Below are positions 1 through 8,867 of a DNA stretch of 33,997 bases, one piece after another; the stretch's first letter is position 1; the number at the start of each line of letters is the position of its first letter. Below the pieces are notes generated by a model that was given only the letters and a program-made list of their open reading frames with translations, did no database searches and was not told where the DNA came from. The DNA comes from UBA1672 sp964015995 (GTDB lineage Bacteria > Pseudomonadota > Alphaproteobacteria > Micavibrionales > Micavibrionaceae). The stretch lies in contig CAXHFH010000013.1 in assembly GCA_964015995.1 (NCBI GenBank), positions 1-33,997 on the forward strand, in the 5' to 3' direction. A program made the translations under genes and the position numbers.

Positions 1-1
1 G

Positions 2-991
2 ATTAATACATCCTACCCAGAAAAAAGAATGCGTAGAGCCCGCTCTGCGCCGTGGATCAGAAGTTTAGTACAGGAAAACAATATTTCTGTGCATGACCTG
101 ATATGGCCCGTTTTTGTGATTGAAGGCGAGAAAAAGCAAGAATCGATAGATTCTATGCCGAATGTTACACGATATTCCATTGATTTATTAACCGAAGAAG
201 TCAAAAAAGCCCGTGATTTGGGTATTCCTGCGGTTGCATTGTTCCCGATTACATCACCGGATAAAAAGACAGATGACGGCGCAGAATCATATAATCCTGA
301 TAATTTAATTTGCCGCGCCATACGTGCATTAAAAAAAGACGTGCCGGAAGTCGGTATTATTACAGACGTTGCCCTAGACCCATACACAAGTCACGGCCAT
401 GATGGTTTGCTAAAAGATGATGTCATCCTAAACGATGAAACTGTCGAAATTCTTATCAAGCAGGCACTAGTACAGGCACAAGCAGGTGCGGATATTATTG
501 CACCATCCGATATGATGGATGGGCGCGTGGCCGCCATACGTGCACACATGGATCAGAATAATCTCCAAAATACGATGATTATGGCTTATGCCGCCAAATA
601 CGCGTCAGGGTTTTACGGGCCGTTTCGTGATGCCGTGCAATCTTCCGGCTGCCTAAATGGCGATAAAAAAACATATCAAATGAACCCCGCCAACAGCGAT
701 GAGGCCATACACGAAGTCGCGCTAGACCTTCAAGAAGGCGCAGACATGGTGATGGTAAAACCCGGACTGCCGTATTTAGACATCATCTCTCGCGTGAAAA
801 ACGAATTTAAAGTCCCTACTTTCGCATATCATGTAAGCGGTGAATACGCGATGCTGCGCGCGGCGTGTGACAATGGATGGCTTGATTATGACACAACCAT
901 TTTGGAAACCATGCTTTCATTCAAGCGCGCCGGATGTGATGGCATATTAACGTATGCTGCACGTGATGTTGCGGCACTCATTCAAAAATAA
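2..991 (+). CDS. hemB: Delta-aminolevulinic acid dehydratase (porphobilinogen synthase), 5' end outside window
   Basis: Condenses two 5-aminolevulinate molecules to porphobilinogen in cytoplasmic haem synthesis. Counting from the Met at 29, the active-site lysines are K190 (AYAAKYASGFYGPF) and K244 (VMVKPGLPYLD). The metal-site segment reads DVALDPYTSHGHDG, the aspartate type rather than the cysteine-rich zinc type, so a magnesium-type enzyme is expected. The frame stays open upstream of ATG 29 to the window edge, and the upstream residues TSYPEKRMRRARS match the usual family N-terminus (aromatic-P-x-x-R-x-R-R). The true start therefore most likely lies before base 1, and Met 29 is internal. 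Ends in TAA. The family assignment is secure; only the start is unseen. Confidence 0.95.
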   Translation: MNTSYPEKRMRRARSAPWIRSLVQENNISVHDLIWPVFVIEGEKKQESIDSMPNVTRYSIDLLTEEVKKARDLGIPAVALFPITSPDKKTDDGAESYNPDNLICRAIRALKKDVPEVGIITDVALDPYTSHGHDGLLKDDVILNDETVEILIKQALVQAQAGADIIAPSDMMDGRVAAIRAHMDQNNLQNTMIMAYAAKYASGFYGPFRDAVQSSGCLNGDKKTYQMNPANSDEAIHEVALDLQEGADMVMVKPGLPYLDIISRVKNEFKVPTFAYHVSGEYAMLRAACDNGWLDYDTTILETMLSFKRAGCDGILTYAARDVAALIQK

Positions 992-1077
992 ACGCGTAAA
1001 ACATTATAAAAAATCGTCTGTGTTTCTTGATTTTCTGAGGGAAAAGCCGCACAATCATACATATATCTTATTGAAAG

Positions 1078-1096
1078 GGAGTGTTTTTCACGCTCC
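1078..1096. other. Hairpin in the hemB-motA gap
   Basis: The 212-base gap between hemB and motA holds no gene that I can see. Its one structure is GGAGTGT (1078-1084) pairing with ACGCTCC (1090-1096), with one G-U pair, over a five-base loop. It lies about 87 nt past the hemB stop and has no T-run behind it, so a terminator role is weak; it may be part of the motA leader. No clear promoter was recognised. Confidence 0.25.
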
Positions 1097-1203
1097 ATAG
1101 TCCTGAGTATTACTTTTTACCTGCGTACCGTGTTGTTTGTTCGTCCAAAATTTCAAATGGCTTGAATGAATGTGTAAATGTTTAAAAGGATAAATCCGGA
1201 CTT

Positions 1204-2094
1204 ATGAAGCTCCTTGGTATTCTTCTCGTTTTTGTGTGTACATTCGGTGGCTTGATGATGGCCGCGGGTGTCGAAAAGGCCATGCACCTACTCAATGGTG
1301 TTATCCTTCCTGCCACGCCCGCTGAAACAGTCATTATTATGGGCTGTGCTATATCCGCATTTCTCATTGCCAACACGATGGACACCGTAAAAAGCACGAT
1401 TAAATATTTCGGTGCCCTTATAAAACCAACAGCATATAAAAAAGAAGATTATATTGAACTTCTCAGCATGATGTTCATTACATTTAAACTCGCGCGATCC
1501 AAGGGATTTTTAGCCTTGGAACAGCATGTAGAAAACTCACATGAAAGTGAGCTTTTCTCACAGTTCCCCAAATTCCACAGCAATCACCATGCACTTGATT
1601 TCGTGTGTGACTATTTGCGTATCATCTCGCTCGGAAATGAAGATCCGAATCAAATCGGTGCGTTAATGGACAAGGAAATCGAACAAATTTCGCATCACGA
1701 GCATCACCCGGGTCATGCCGTTCATCACATGGCAGAAGGTATTCCTGCTCTTGGTATTGTTGCTGCGGTTCTTGGTGTTATTAAAACTATGGCCTCTATC
1801 TCAGAACCACCCGAGGTTCTCGGTAAACTGATCGGTAGTGCGCTTGTTGGTACTTTCCTTGGTGTTTGGCTATCTTATGGTATTTTCGGTCCGATCTCTC
1901 AAGCCATGACAGAGCGCGCAGATTCAGAGGTGCTCTATTACAAGATTTTAAAAACGGGCATGGTGGCCTTCTTAAGTGGCGCAGCCCCGCAAGTTGCCGT
2001 CGAGTTTGCAAGAAAAGCCCTCCCCCATAACGTGCAGCCGAGTTTCGTCGAGCTAGAAGAAATACTCAATGAACTTCCTCCGCCTCCAGGCTAA
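1204..2094 (+). CDS. motA: Flagellar motor stator protein MotA
   Basis: Inner-membrane stator subunit which, with MotB, conducts ions and applies torque to the flagellar rotor. 296 residues, close to E. coli MotA (295). N-terminal membrane helices lie near residues 1-25 and 38-57, then a cytoplasmic loop, then a helix pair near 180-203 and 215-240. The two conserved prolines are visible as P181 (EGIPALGIVAAVLGV) and P230 (GTFLGVWLSYGIFGP). Loop charges that fit the rotor-contact residues are R98 and E106. A purine-rich AAAGGA lies 13 nt before the ATG. The stop is followed nine bases later by motB, so the two form an operon. No other flagellar genes are in view. Confidence 0.96.
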   Translation: MKLLGILLVFVCTFGGLMMAAGVEKAMHLLNGVILPATPAETVIIMGCAISAFLIANTMDTVKSTIKYFGALIKPTAYKKEDYIELLSMMFITFKLARSKGFLALEQHVENSHESELFSQFPKFHSNHHALDFVCDYLRIISLGNEDPNQIGALMDKEIEQISHHEHHPGHAVHHMAEGIPALGIVAAVLGVIKTMASISEPPEVLGKLIGSALVGTFLGVWLSYGIFGPISQAMTERADSEVLYYKILKTGMVAFLSGAAPQVAVEFARKALPHNVQPSFVELEEILNELPPPPG

Positions 2095-2103
2095 AGGATT
2101 GTA

Positions 2104-3051
2104 ATGGAAAAATTGAAAATTGACATTATTGAACTCCCCTACGCACATCACGCCGGCGCATGGAAAGTGGCGTATGCTGATTTCGTAACGGCGATGATGG
2201 CTTTCTTCCTGCTCATGTGGCTTTTGAACGTAACAACACAAGAACAAAAAGATCTGATTTCTGAATATTTCAACCCTAGCCACCCGCAAGTCTCTGACAG
2301 TAAAAGTGGCGCCGGTGGTGTTATGGGCGGATTAACCATGTCACCGGAAGGCGCTATGGCATCAGACAAAAACCCTTTGATTCCGCTGCAAGTTAATCAA
2401 CAACGCAAACGCGGCGGTGAAGCCAAATCAAAAGTGAATCAAATAAAAGAAAAGGCCGAACAAAAAAGATTTGAAAAAGCGGCCGCTAAAATTAAACGTG
2501 CGATTCAAGAAAACCCTAAGCTTTTGAAACTTAAAGACAATATAATCATTGATATAACGCCGGAGGGCCTTCGCATTCAAATCGTAGACCAAGAGGATGA
2601 ATCAATGTTCCCCTCGGGCAGTGCTAAAATGTTTGAAAAAACAAAGGACCTCTTAACTGAAATTACGCAAATTGTTCTGGAGATGCCCAACGAAGTTTCG
2701 ATCAGAGGGCACACAGATGCCGTGCGTTACGCCTCGGGAGCCGAATACACGAACTGGGAATTGTCCGCAGACCGTGCCAATGCCTCACGCCGCGTGATGT
2801 TGGACGCTGCAATGCCCGCAGAACGCCTGAATAACGTTATGGGTAAAGCGGAGACTGAACCACTGATTGTTGATAACCCACTTGACCCACGGAACAGGCG
2901 CATAACGCTCATATTGCTGAAAGAGTCTATAACAAGCCCTGCCCCCGAAAACGATGAATCAGAAGACGGTGATTTCATCACAATCCCTGATGAGCCAGCA
3001 GGTCCAATCAATCCATACAGGAAAACCCCCGGCACGGTTGAATTCCCTTAA
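2104..3051 (+). CDS. motB: Flagellar motor stator protein MotB
   Basis: Stator partner of MotA: one membrane helix and a periplasmic OmpA-like domain that anchors the stator to peptidoglycan. The plug and helix segment AWKVAYADFVTAMMAFFLL (residues 19-37) contains the ion-carrying aspartate, D26. A charged linker rich in Lys, Glu and Ala follows (about 100-135). The OmpA domain (about 140-255) has VSIRGHTDAV and NWELSADRANASRR (217-230), the usual peptidoglycan-binding signatures. A Pro/Asp/Glu-rich tail of about 40 residues follows and looks disordered. The nine bases after the motA stop include AGGA as the ribosome binding site. Whether protons or sodium drive the motor cannot be read here. 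Confidence 0.96.
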   Translation: MEKLKIDIIELPYAHHAGAWKVAYADFVTAMMAFFLLMWLLNVTTQEQKDLISEYFNPSHPQVSDSKSGAGGVMGGLTMSPEGAMASDKNPLIPLQVNQQRKRGGEAKSKVNQIKEKAEQKRFEKAAAKIKRAIQENPKLLKLKDNIIIDITPEGLRIQIVDQEDESMFPSGSAKMFEKTKDLLTEITQIVLEMPNEVSIRGHTDAVRYASGAEYTNWELSADRANASRRVMLDAAMPAERLNNVMGKAETEPLIVDNPLDPRNRRITLILLKESITSPAPENDESEDGDFITIPDEPAGPINPYRKTPGTVEFP

Positions 3052-3128
3052 GCCTTTTCTATTCTATCGTTATATAAGGTTCATCGATCCAATATTTCAT
3101 GTTAAAAAGTATGAAAAGGAGATCACAC

Positions 3129-3992
3129 ATGAAGAAATTACTTTTAAGTACCGCACTCATCGCATCATTTCTGACGCTCAACACCGCACAAGCAGATAAT
3201 GCGCAAACTGATTTGAAACTTTACGCGTTGAATTGCGGCAAAATTCATGTCAGTGATCTCAACGTCTTTTCTGATACTGATCAATATATCGGACTAGAAA
3301 AAACGCTCAATGTCGGATGTTACCTCATCAAACATAATGATGACTGGTTATTGTGGGATACCGGCCTTTCCAGCGATCTGGCGCAAAAGCCGGAAGGCAT
3401 GACGAACGGCCCATTTCATCTGAGCGTAGAAAAAACGATTGAATCACAATTGGAAACACTTGGCCTAAAACCCGAGAACATAACCTATGTCGGCCTATCA
3501 CATGCGCATTTCGACCATGCGGCAAATACAAATACGTTTCAAAATGCAACGCTCATTATTCAAGAGGTAGAGTTTAATGCACTCAAGAATGATCCTGAAG
3601 CAGCAAAAGCAATGCACATGCCACCTGAAAGCATCAGCTATTTCCTTAAAGAAGAAAATAAAGACCAAGTCAGAACGATTAAAGGCGATGTTGATATATT
3701 CGGAGATGGCACGCTTAAATCTATTTCATTACCAGGTCACACACCGGGTCACATGGCGCTGCTTGTAAACCTAGAAAAAACAGGGCCAGTCATACTTTCG
3801 GGCGATCAATGGCATTTCACAGAAAACCATAAAAATAACGGCGTGCCGAGCTTTAACTATGATAGAGCCGATACGCTTGCATCATCAGACAAGCTGAACC
3901 ATTTGGTAAAAAACAGAGGCGCAAAGCTGATTATTCAACACGACGTGAACGACAATAAAGCTTTGCCAAAATTACCGGCTTTTCTGGATTAA
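3129..3992 (+). CDS. Exported metallo-beta-lactamase-fold hydrolase, N-acyl homoserine lactonase-like
   Basis: 287 residues with a signal peptide (MKKLLLSTALIASFLTLNTAQA), so the protein should be periplasmic or secreted. The two-metal site is complete: H125-x-H127-x-D129-H130 (SHAHFDH), H204 in the LPGHTPGH loop, D226 (LSGDQWHF) and H271 (IIQHDVND). This order matches AHL lactonases of the AiiA type and relatives, which open the lactone ring of quorum signals. The real substrate is inferred and could be another lactone or ester. ATG 3129 is chosen over ATG 3099 because AAAGGAG lies eight bases upstream and the signal peptide begins there. It follows motB by 77 nt and ends only three bases from the convergent parC stop. 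Confidence 0.82.
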   Translation: MKKLLLSTALIASFLTLNTAQADNAQTDLKLYALNCGKIHVSDLNVFSDTDQYIGLEKTLNVGCYLIKHNDDWLLWDTGLSSDLAQKPEGMTNGPFHLSVEKTIESQLETLGLKPENITYVGLSHAHFDHAANTNTFQNATLIIQEVEFNALKNDPEAAKAMHMPPESISYFLKEENKDQVRTIKGDVDIFGDGTLKSISLPGHTPGHMALLVNLEKTGPVILSGDQWHFTENHKNNGVPSFNYDRADTLASSDKLNHLVKNRGAKLIIQHDVNDNKALPKLPAFLD

Positions 3993-3995
3993 TAT

Positions 3996-6236
3996 CTAGA
4001 ATTTATAATCGAAACGATTACTTTTTGGGAATCCGTTGGGCGGCAAACGTCCTGCGGATGCTCTTTTGCCGATCCATGGCTGAATATCTTCGACAACAGT
4101 CGTGCCTGAGCCGTATTTATACTCCAGCCCCGTTTCCATATTGAACGTCTTCGCATCAGATAGGCCGCCTTCTTTGAATTTCTGAAGGATAACGCCCTTA
4201 CCTTTGCTCATTTCCGGTAGCTCGGAAATCGGGAATACGAGCATTTTGCGATTCTTACCGATCGTTGCCACATGATCATCACCGTCATTAACGTAACGAC
4301 ACAACGCGGCTTCTACCTTGCCGGAAACATTCAACACCTGTTTACCGGATTTTGTTTGTGCCAATACATCGTCAGACTTCACGATGAAGCCACGGCCATC
4401 CGTCGATGCAACCAACATCTTCGTGCCCGGATTATGTATCCGCATGCTCGTCACGTTCGCGTCATTGGGTATATCGACCATAATGCGTAACGGTTCACCA
4501 AAGCCCCTGCCCGATGGCAGCTTGTCACAGCCAAGTGTATAAAAACGGCCGTTGGTCGCGAAGATAATCAACTTATCCGTGGTTTGAACCTCTAGGATGA
4601 ATTGTCCGCGATCACCATCCTTATATTTCAAATCTTTCGGGTTGTGGCCATGGCCTTTCATCGCCTTGATCCATCCCTGAGATGAGCAAATCACCGTCAC
4701 AGGCTCTTTTTCAATCATCACGGCATCTAAATCAACCGCGATTGGTTTCGGCGTAGAGCCAATCGTGGTGCGGCGACGCCCCAATTCAGTATCTTGCCCG
4801 AACATCTTCTGAAGCTCTTTGATCTGCTTTTTAATACGTGTCCATTGACGTGCTTCGGATTTGATCAATTTCTCAAGCTCATCACGCTCTTTTGTCAATT
4901 CATCATGCTCGCTGCGAATTTCAATTTCTTCAAGCTTATGCAAACGACGCAGACGAAGGTTTAAAATAGCTTCAACCTGAACCTCACTTAATTTGAATGT
5001 ATCAATCAGGCATTGCTTTGGATCATCTTCAAACCGAATAATACGAATGACTTCGTCGATATTCAGGAAAACAATCAGATAACCTTCAAGCACCTCTAAA
5101 CGATGCAGCACCTTTTCTAAACGAAACTGTGAACGGCGCACAAGCACAACCTGCTGATGATCAAGCCAGTTTTGCAGCGCTTCTTTAAGGTTCATAACCT
5201 TTGGCACAAGTCCATTCTCAAGAACATTAAGGTTCATATTGAACCGTGTTTCCAAATCGCAAGAACGGAACAATGCCTCCATGAGTATTTCAGGCTCTAC
5301 GTTGCGGTTTTTAGGCACAATAACCAGACGAATATCTTCCGCAGACTCATCGCGCACATCATCAAGTAAAGGTAATTTCTTGGAATTAATAAGATCGGCG
5401 ATCTTTTCAATTAGTTTGGATTTCTGCACCTGATATGGAATTTCGGTGATGATAATCTGATACATGCCTTGTTTCAGGTCTTCTTTGTCCCAACGCGCAC
5501 GAACACGAAATGCGCCTTTGCCTGTTTCATACGCTTTTACAACATCGGCCTTATTTTCAACCAGAATGCCGCCTGTGGGCATATCAGGGCCTTGCACAAT
5601 ATCAACAAGCTCTGACACGCTCGGATCTTTTTCAAGCATGAGCAGCATAGCTTCGCACAACTCATCAACATTGTGCGGTGGAATGTTCGTTGCCATACCA
5701 ACGGCAATACCACTGGAACCATTGGCCAGTAAGTTCGGGAAACCTCCGGGCAACACCACAGGCTCTTGGTTTGAACCGTCATAAGTCGGGCGAAAATCAA
5801 CAGCGTTTTCTTCAATACCGCGCAGCAAAAGAAGCGCAACATCCGTTAGGCGTGCTTCGGTGTAACGCATCGCGGCGGGGTTATCGCCATCAATGTTACC
5901 AAAGTTTCCTTGTCCGTCGACAAGCGGATAACGTTGCGCGAAGTCCTGTGCCAAACGCACCATCGCATCATAGATAGAGCTGTCGCCGTGCGGGTGATAC
6001 ATACCAATCACATCACCAACCACACGCGCAGATTTCTTGGGCGGCTGAGTCGGGCTGAGCTTAAGTTGGTACATCGCATACATCAAACGGCGGTGCACAG
6101 GTTTTAAACCGTCACGCACATCCGGCAACGAACGGCTCATAATGGTTGAAAGCGCGTAGGACAAATACCGATCAGAGAGGATCTCCCCCATCGGTTGGTC
6201 AATTACCTGATTTTCTGCATTGTTATCCTGCGACAT
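3996..6236 (-). CDS. parC: DNA topoisomerase IV subunit A
   Basis: Breakage-reunion subunit of topoisomerase IV, which unlinks daughter chromosomes together with ParE (not in this window). 746 residues. The N-terminal winged-helix region has HPHGDSSIYDAMVRLAQ (81-97); the positions where quinolone resistance usually arises are S86 and D90, the sensitive-type residues. The catalytic tyrosine is Y125 in AAMRYTEARL. A coiled-coil tower spans roughly 350-470, followed by a C-terminal beta-pinwheel (about 500-740) without a clear GyrA box, which favours ParC over GyrA. The start overlaps the end of recO by 14 nt, so the two are probably co-transcribed and translationally coupled. No terminator separates it from the convergent hydrolase gene. 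Confidence 0.95.
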   Translation of the reverse strand: MSQDNNAENQVIDQPMGEILSDRYLSYALSTIMSRSLPDVRDGLKPVHRRLMYAMYQLKLSPTQPPKKSARVVGDVIGMYHPHGDSSIYDAMVRLAQDFAQRYPLVDGQGNFGNIDGDNPAAMRYTEARLTDVALLLLRGIEENAVDFRPTYDGSNQEPVVLPGGFPNLLANGSSGIAVGMATNIPPHNVDELCEAMLLMLEKDPSVSELVDIVQGPDMPTGGILVENKADVVKAYETGKGAFRVRARWDKEDLKQGMYQIIITEIPYQVQKSKLIEKIADLINSKKLPLLDDVRDESAEDIRLVIVPKNRNVEPEILMEALFRSCDLETRFNMNLNVLENGLVPKVMNLKEALQNWLDHQQVVLVRRSQFRLEKVLHRLEVLEGYLIVFLNIDEVIRIIRFEDDPKQCLIDTFKLSEVQVEAILNLRLRRLHKLEEIEIRSEHDELTKERDELEKLIKSEARQWTRIKKQIKELQKMFGQDTELGRRRTTIGSTPKPIAVDLDAVMIEKEPVTVICSSQGWIKAMKGHGHNPKDLKYKDGDRGQFILEVQTTDKLIIFATNGRFYTLGCDKLPSGRGFGEPLRIMVDIPNDANVTSMRIHNPGTKMLVASTDGRGFIVKSDDVLAQTKSGKQVLNVSGKVEAALCRYVNDGDDHVATIGKNRKMLVFPISELPEMSKGKGVILQKFKEGGLSDAKTFNMETGLEYKYGSGTTVVEDIQPWIGKRASAGRLPPNGFPKSNRFDYKF

Positions 6237-7017
6237 ATAACTCAGTTCCTAACGCGTCAATGTTTCTCGTGCTGCTTGAGCCCTCTGTTTTGGCAAAACT
6301 TTCGGCAAAACGCAAGGCCAACCTTATGCGCGCCTCAGGCAATCCACGATTATGATGAGCAAAAACCCAATGATTAAGGAAGAATTGCGTCAGTTGTAGC
6401 CCCGTTATTATATCTTCCGGATCAGCAGGGCCACCATTGGGTTTTAAAAACCCCGGAAGCGGTAAAAGCTTATCCTTATAGGGCTCTCCTGCATTATAAC
6501 TCACCGCCCTGCCTGTTTTCGGACTGACATAGGCAAGCGTTTGATCATCACCGCCGCCTGCACAACTGGATAGATCGAGGGAAAAGCCGAGCTCGCGCAG
6601 CAGTGCAATTTCCCACATGATATATCCCGCTGCCCAAACATCGCTCTCCAAAATTTCTAACAGCGCAAGGAAACCATCATACAGCCCTTCATGCCCCTCT
6701 TTCTCGGGTACCGCTTGATCACACAGGGCGCACGCAGCCTGTAAAGCCGACAATTTCAATGCGTCCTGCATAACGCGCGCAGCCGTAGACCGTGATAGCT
6801 CTAAGGTTAATGACCCAAGACTATCGCTGGTACGGGCGCGCCAATTCGCATCAACGATATTGCCAATTTCGAGCGTGCCGCGATTTTTCGATGACGATGC
6901 GCCGCGCACATAGCCCGCTTGGCGGCCATTAGAGCGCGTTAATAAAGACACTACCGCACCGTTCTCACCATGCCCGCGTGCCGCTAATACGACAGATTGA
7001 TCTTGCCATTGTTCCAT
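6223..7017 (-). CDS. recO: DNA repair protein RecO
   Basis: Helps load RecA onto SSB-coated gaps in the RecFOR recombination-repair pathway. 264 residues, the normal family size. The N-terminal OB fold (about 1-80) begins MEQWQDQSVVLAARGHGENG and carries the typical GYVRGASSSKNRG stretch. A helical domain follows, with the region DLSSCAGGGDDQTLAYVSPKTG where many relatives hold a zinc finger; only one cysteine remains there, so zinc binding is unlikely. It is the first gene of recO-parC and runs divergently from the Ldh2-family gene across 54 bases, which must hold both promoters. The ribosome binding site before its ATG is weak. Confidence 0.92.
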   Translation of the reverse strand: MEQWQDQSVVLAARGHGENGAVVSLLTRSNGRQAGYVRGASSSKNRGTLEIGNIVDANWRARTSDSLGSLTLELSRSTAARVMQDALKLSALQAACALCDQAVPEKEGHEGLYDGFLALLEILESDVWAAGYIMWEIALLRELGFSLDLSSCAGGGDDQTLAYVSPKTGRAVSYNAGEPYKDKLLPLPGFLKPNGGPADPEDIITGLQLTQFFLNHWVFAHHNRGLPEARIRLALRFAESFAKTEGSSSTRNIDALGTELYVAG

Positions 7018-7071
7018 GGGTAACTATTATCGTCTTCATTACAAAATGATTCCAGCAGGATATAAAAAATA

Positions 7072-8070
7072 ATGGTGACTATCCCCAAATCAGATATTCA
7101 TGAATTAGTCTGCAATGCCCTAAAAAATGCAGGATTACAAGATAATCAGGCGATTGAAGAAATATATACGCACCTGATGTATAACGAATTATCAGGCAAA
7201 CAATCACACGGATTACTACGTGTAAAGTGGAGCATTGACTACATTAACAAACATGGCCTTCCTGCCAAATCACCGGATTTAGCATTAGATAGCGGTGCGC
7301 TTGCCATTGTTGATGGACAGAATAATCTGGGCTTGGTGACAGCGCGTTATGCGGCAGATGTGGCTATAAGCAAAGCCAAAGACCACGGCATCAGTTTCGT
7401 CGGCGCGCGTAATCACTTCGGCACAACGGGCAGCATGAATTACTATAACCGTCTGTTTGTTGAAAACGGTCTTGTCGGCATTGCCGGATGTAATTCCTTT
7501 GCCATGGTGTGTCACCCTGATGGATTTGATCCTGTTTTAGGCACGAACCCCATATCATTCGGTATTCCATCAACTAAAACCCCATGTGTTGTTGATGTCA
7601 CCACCGCGCAATGGGCGTATGGAAAGATATTAGAACTCCATAAGGCAGGAAAAGATATTCCTGATGATGCTTTCGTGGATAAGGACGGAAAACCATCAAC
7701 CGATGTCAAGGATGCAAAAGACGGGGCGATGCTGCCGATGAACGGCTATAAAGGCTTTTCCATTGGGCTCGCTATTGAAATATTGGGCGGTGCATTGATC
7801 GGTGCAAAATCAGGCCTGAATTCGGTTCAGGGTAGTGACGGTATTTTCTTTATTACGATCAATCCGGACATGCTCGTCGGACAAGACGTTTTTGAAGAGC
7901 AAGTCGAGAAATTATTGCAAGAAATTAAAGCCTCGCGCCATGAAGCAACCGTCACAGAACTCTTAATCCCCGGTGAGCGATCAGCGAATACATATAATAA
8001 AAACAACAACAATGAGCATATTGATGTTGTTGATACTGTTTATAACGAATTAAAGGATTTAGCAGCATGA
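7072..8070 (+). CDS. Ldh2/Mdh2-family NAD(P)-dependent oxidoreductase (malate/L-lactate dehydrogenase-like)
   Basis: 332 residues of the LDH2/MDH2 fold, a family unrelated to ordinary lactate dehydrogenases that includes malate, ureidoglycolate and sulfolactate dehydrogenases and imine reductases of the DpkA type. Visible signatures are SHGLLR (45-50), the catalytic-region histidine in GARNHFGTTG (H115), GTNPISFGIP (147-156) and the late glycine-rich NGYKGFSIGLAIEILGG. The substrate cannot be read from sequence. The stop overlaps the start of the aspartate dehydrogenase gene as ATGA, so the two are translationally coupled and probably act on related compounds, for example malate, oxaloacetate or an imine. 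The start ATG lies 54 nt from the divergent recO start; a GTG directly follows it. Confidence 0.88.
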   Translation: MVTIPKSDIHELVCNALKNAGLQDNQAIEEIYTHLMYNELSGKQSHGLLRVKWSIDYINKHGLPAKSPDLALDSGALAIVDGQNNLGLVTARYAADVAISKAKDHGISFVGARNHFGTTGSMNYYNRLFVENGLVGIAGCNSFAMVCHPDGFDPVLGTNPISFGIPSTKTPCVVDVTTAQWAYGKILELHKAGKDIPDDAFVDKDGKPSTDVKDAKDGAMLPMNGYKGFSIGLAIEILGGALIGAKSGLNSVQGSDGIFFITINPDMLVGQDVFEEQVEKLLQEIKASRHEATVTELLIPGERSANTYNKNNNNEHIDVVDTVYNELKDLAA

Positions 8071-8852
8071 GCATAAAAGTCGGAATTGTAGGCGTTGGCG
8101 CAATTGGTGGAGCCGTAGCCAAAAAACTAACATCAAAAGACGGCATAGATGGTTTCACACTGACATGCATATCCGATCCAAACAAAGATACGGATTGTGG
8201 TGTCAATAACGTGTCACTGGACTCCCTTATTGAGCAATGCAATCTGATTATTGAATGCCTGCCTGCCGATGCCGTTCCACAGCTCGCCGAGGCCGTTTTT
8301 AAAGCAAATAAAGATATTATTTTTATCAGCAGCGCCGCCCTTCTTGTCTACCCACAGATTATGGATAACTTAAAACAATCTAAAAGCCGTGCCTATTTAC
8401 CATCTGGTGCATTATGCGGCCTAGATGGTGTGACGGCGATGCAGGAAATGGGCATTGAAAGCGCGAAAATAGCATCCTCCAAACCACCAATGGGCTTTAC
8501 AGGCGCACCATTTATCGTTGAGCAAGACATTGATTTAAAAAGCATACAACAAAAAACACTGATATTTGAAGGAAACGCATTAGAGGCATCAAAAGGCTTT
8601 CCCGCCAATGTGAATGTTGCGGCGACACTTAGCTTAGCAGGCATTGGCGCAGAAAAAACGCGCGTAGAAATATGGGCCGATCCGGAAGCAACAGGCAACA
8701 GCCACGAAATAACCGTTAAAAGTGCCTACTCCACCATAAGATCACGCATTGAAAACATGCCGGATCCTGCGAATCCGAAAAGTTCAGTGCTTGCAGCGCA
8801 AAGCATTATTGCAACCCTTAGAAAAATGAGCGATCCTTTGGTGATATCGTAA
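8067..8852 (+). CDS. nadX: L-aspartate dehydrogenase (DUF108 family)
   Basis: Predicted to interconvert L-aspartate and iminosuccinate/oxaloacetate plus ammonia with NAD(P). 261 residues. The Rossmann loop is VGIVGVGAIGG (5-15). Family signatures follow in order: YLPSGALCGLDGV, KPPMGFTGAPF, a FEGNALEASKGFPANVNVAATLSLAGIG stretch (seen at bases about 8565-8650), SHEITVKS with the conserved histidine, and NPKSSVLAA near the C-terminus. The gene overlaps the preceding Ldh2-family gene by four bases and is followed 15 nt later by a phosphatase. No nadA or nadC neighbour is present, so a role in NAD synthesis is not supported by context; aspartate metabolism with the partner dehydrogenase is the simpler reading. 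Confidence 0.87.
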   Translation: MSIKVGIVGVGAIGGAVAKKLTSKDGIDGFTLTCISDPNKDTDCGVNNVSLDSLIEQCNLIIECLPADAVPQLAEAVFKANKDIIFISSAALLVYPQIMDNLKQSKSRAYLPSGALCGLDGVTAMQEMGIESAKIASSKPPMGFTGAPFIVEQDIDLKSIQQKTLIFEGNALEASKGFPANVNVAATLSLAGIGAEKTRVEIWADPEATGNSHEITVKSAYSTIRSRIENMPDPANPKSSVLAAQSIIATLRKMSDPLVIS

Positions 8853-8867
8853 AATAGAAAGAGCCAC

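Noticed and set aside
29..34. ATG at 29 as the hemB start
   Set aside because: The frame is open upstream to base 2 and the residues before it match the conserved HemB N-terminus, so the start is probably outside the window.
3099..3128. ATG 3099 as start of the lactonase-like gene
   Set aside because: It would put ten charged residues before a perfect signal peptide; ATG 3129 has AAAGGAG at correct spacing.
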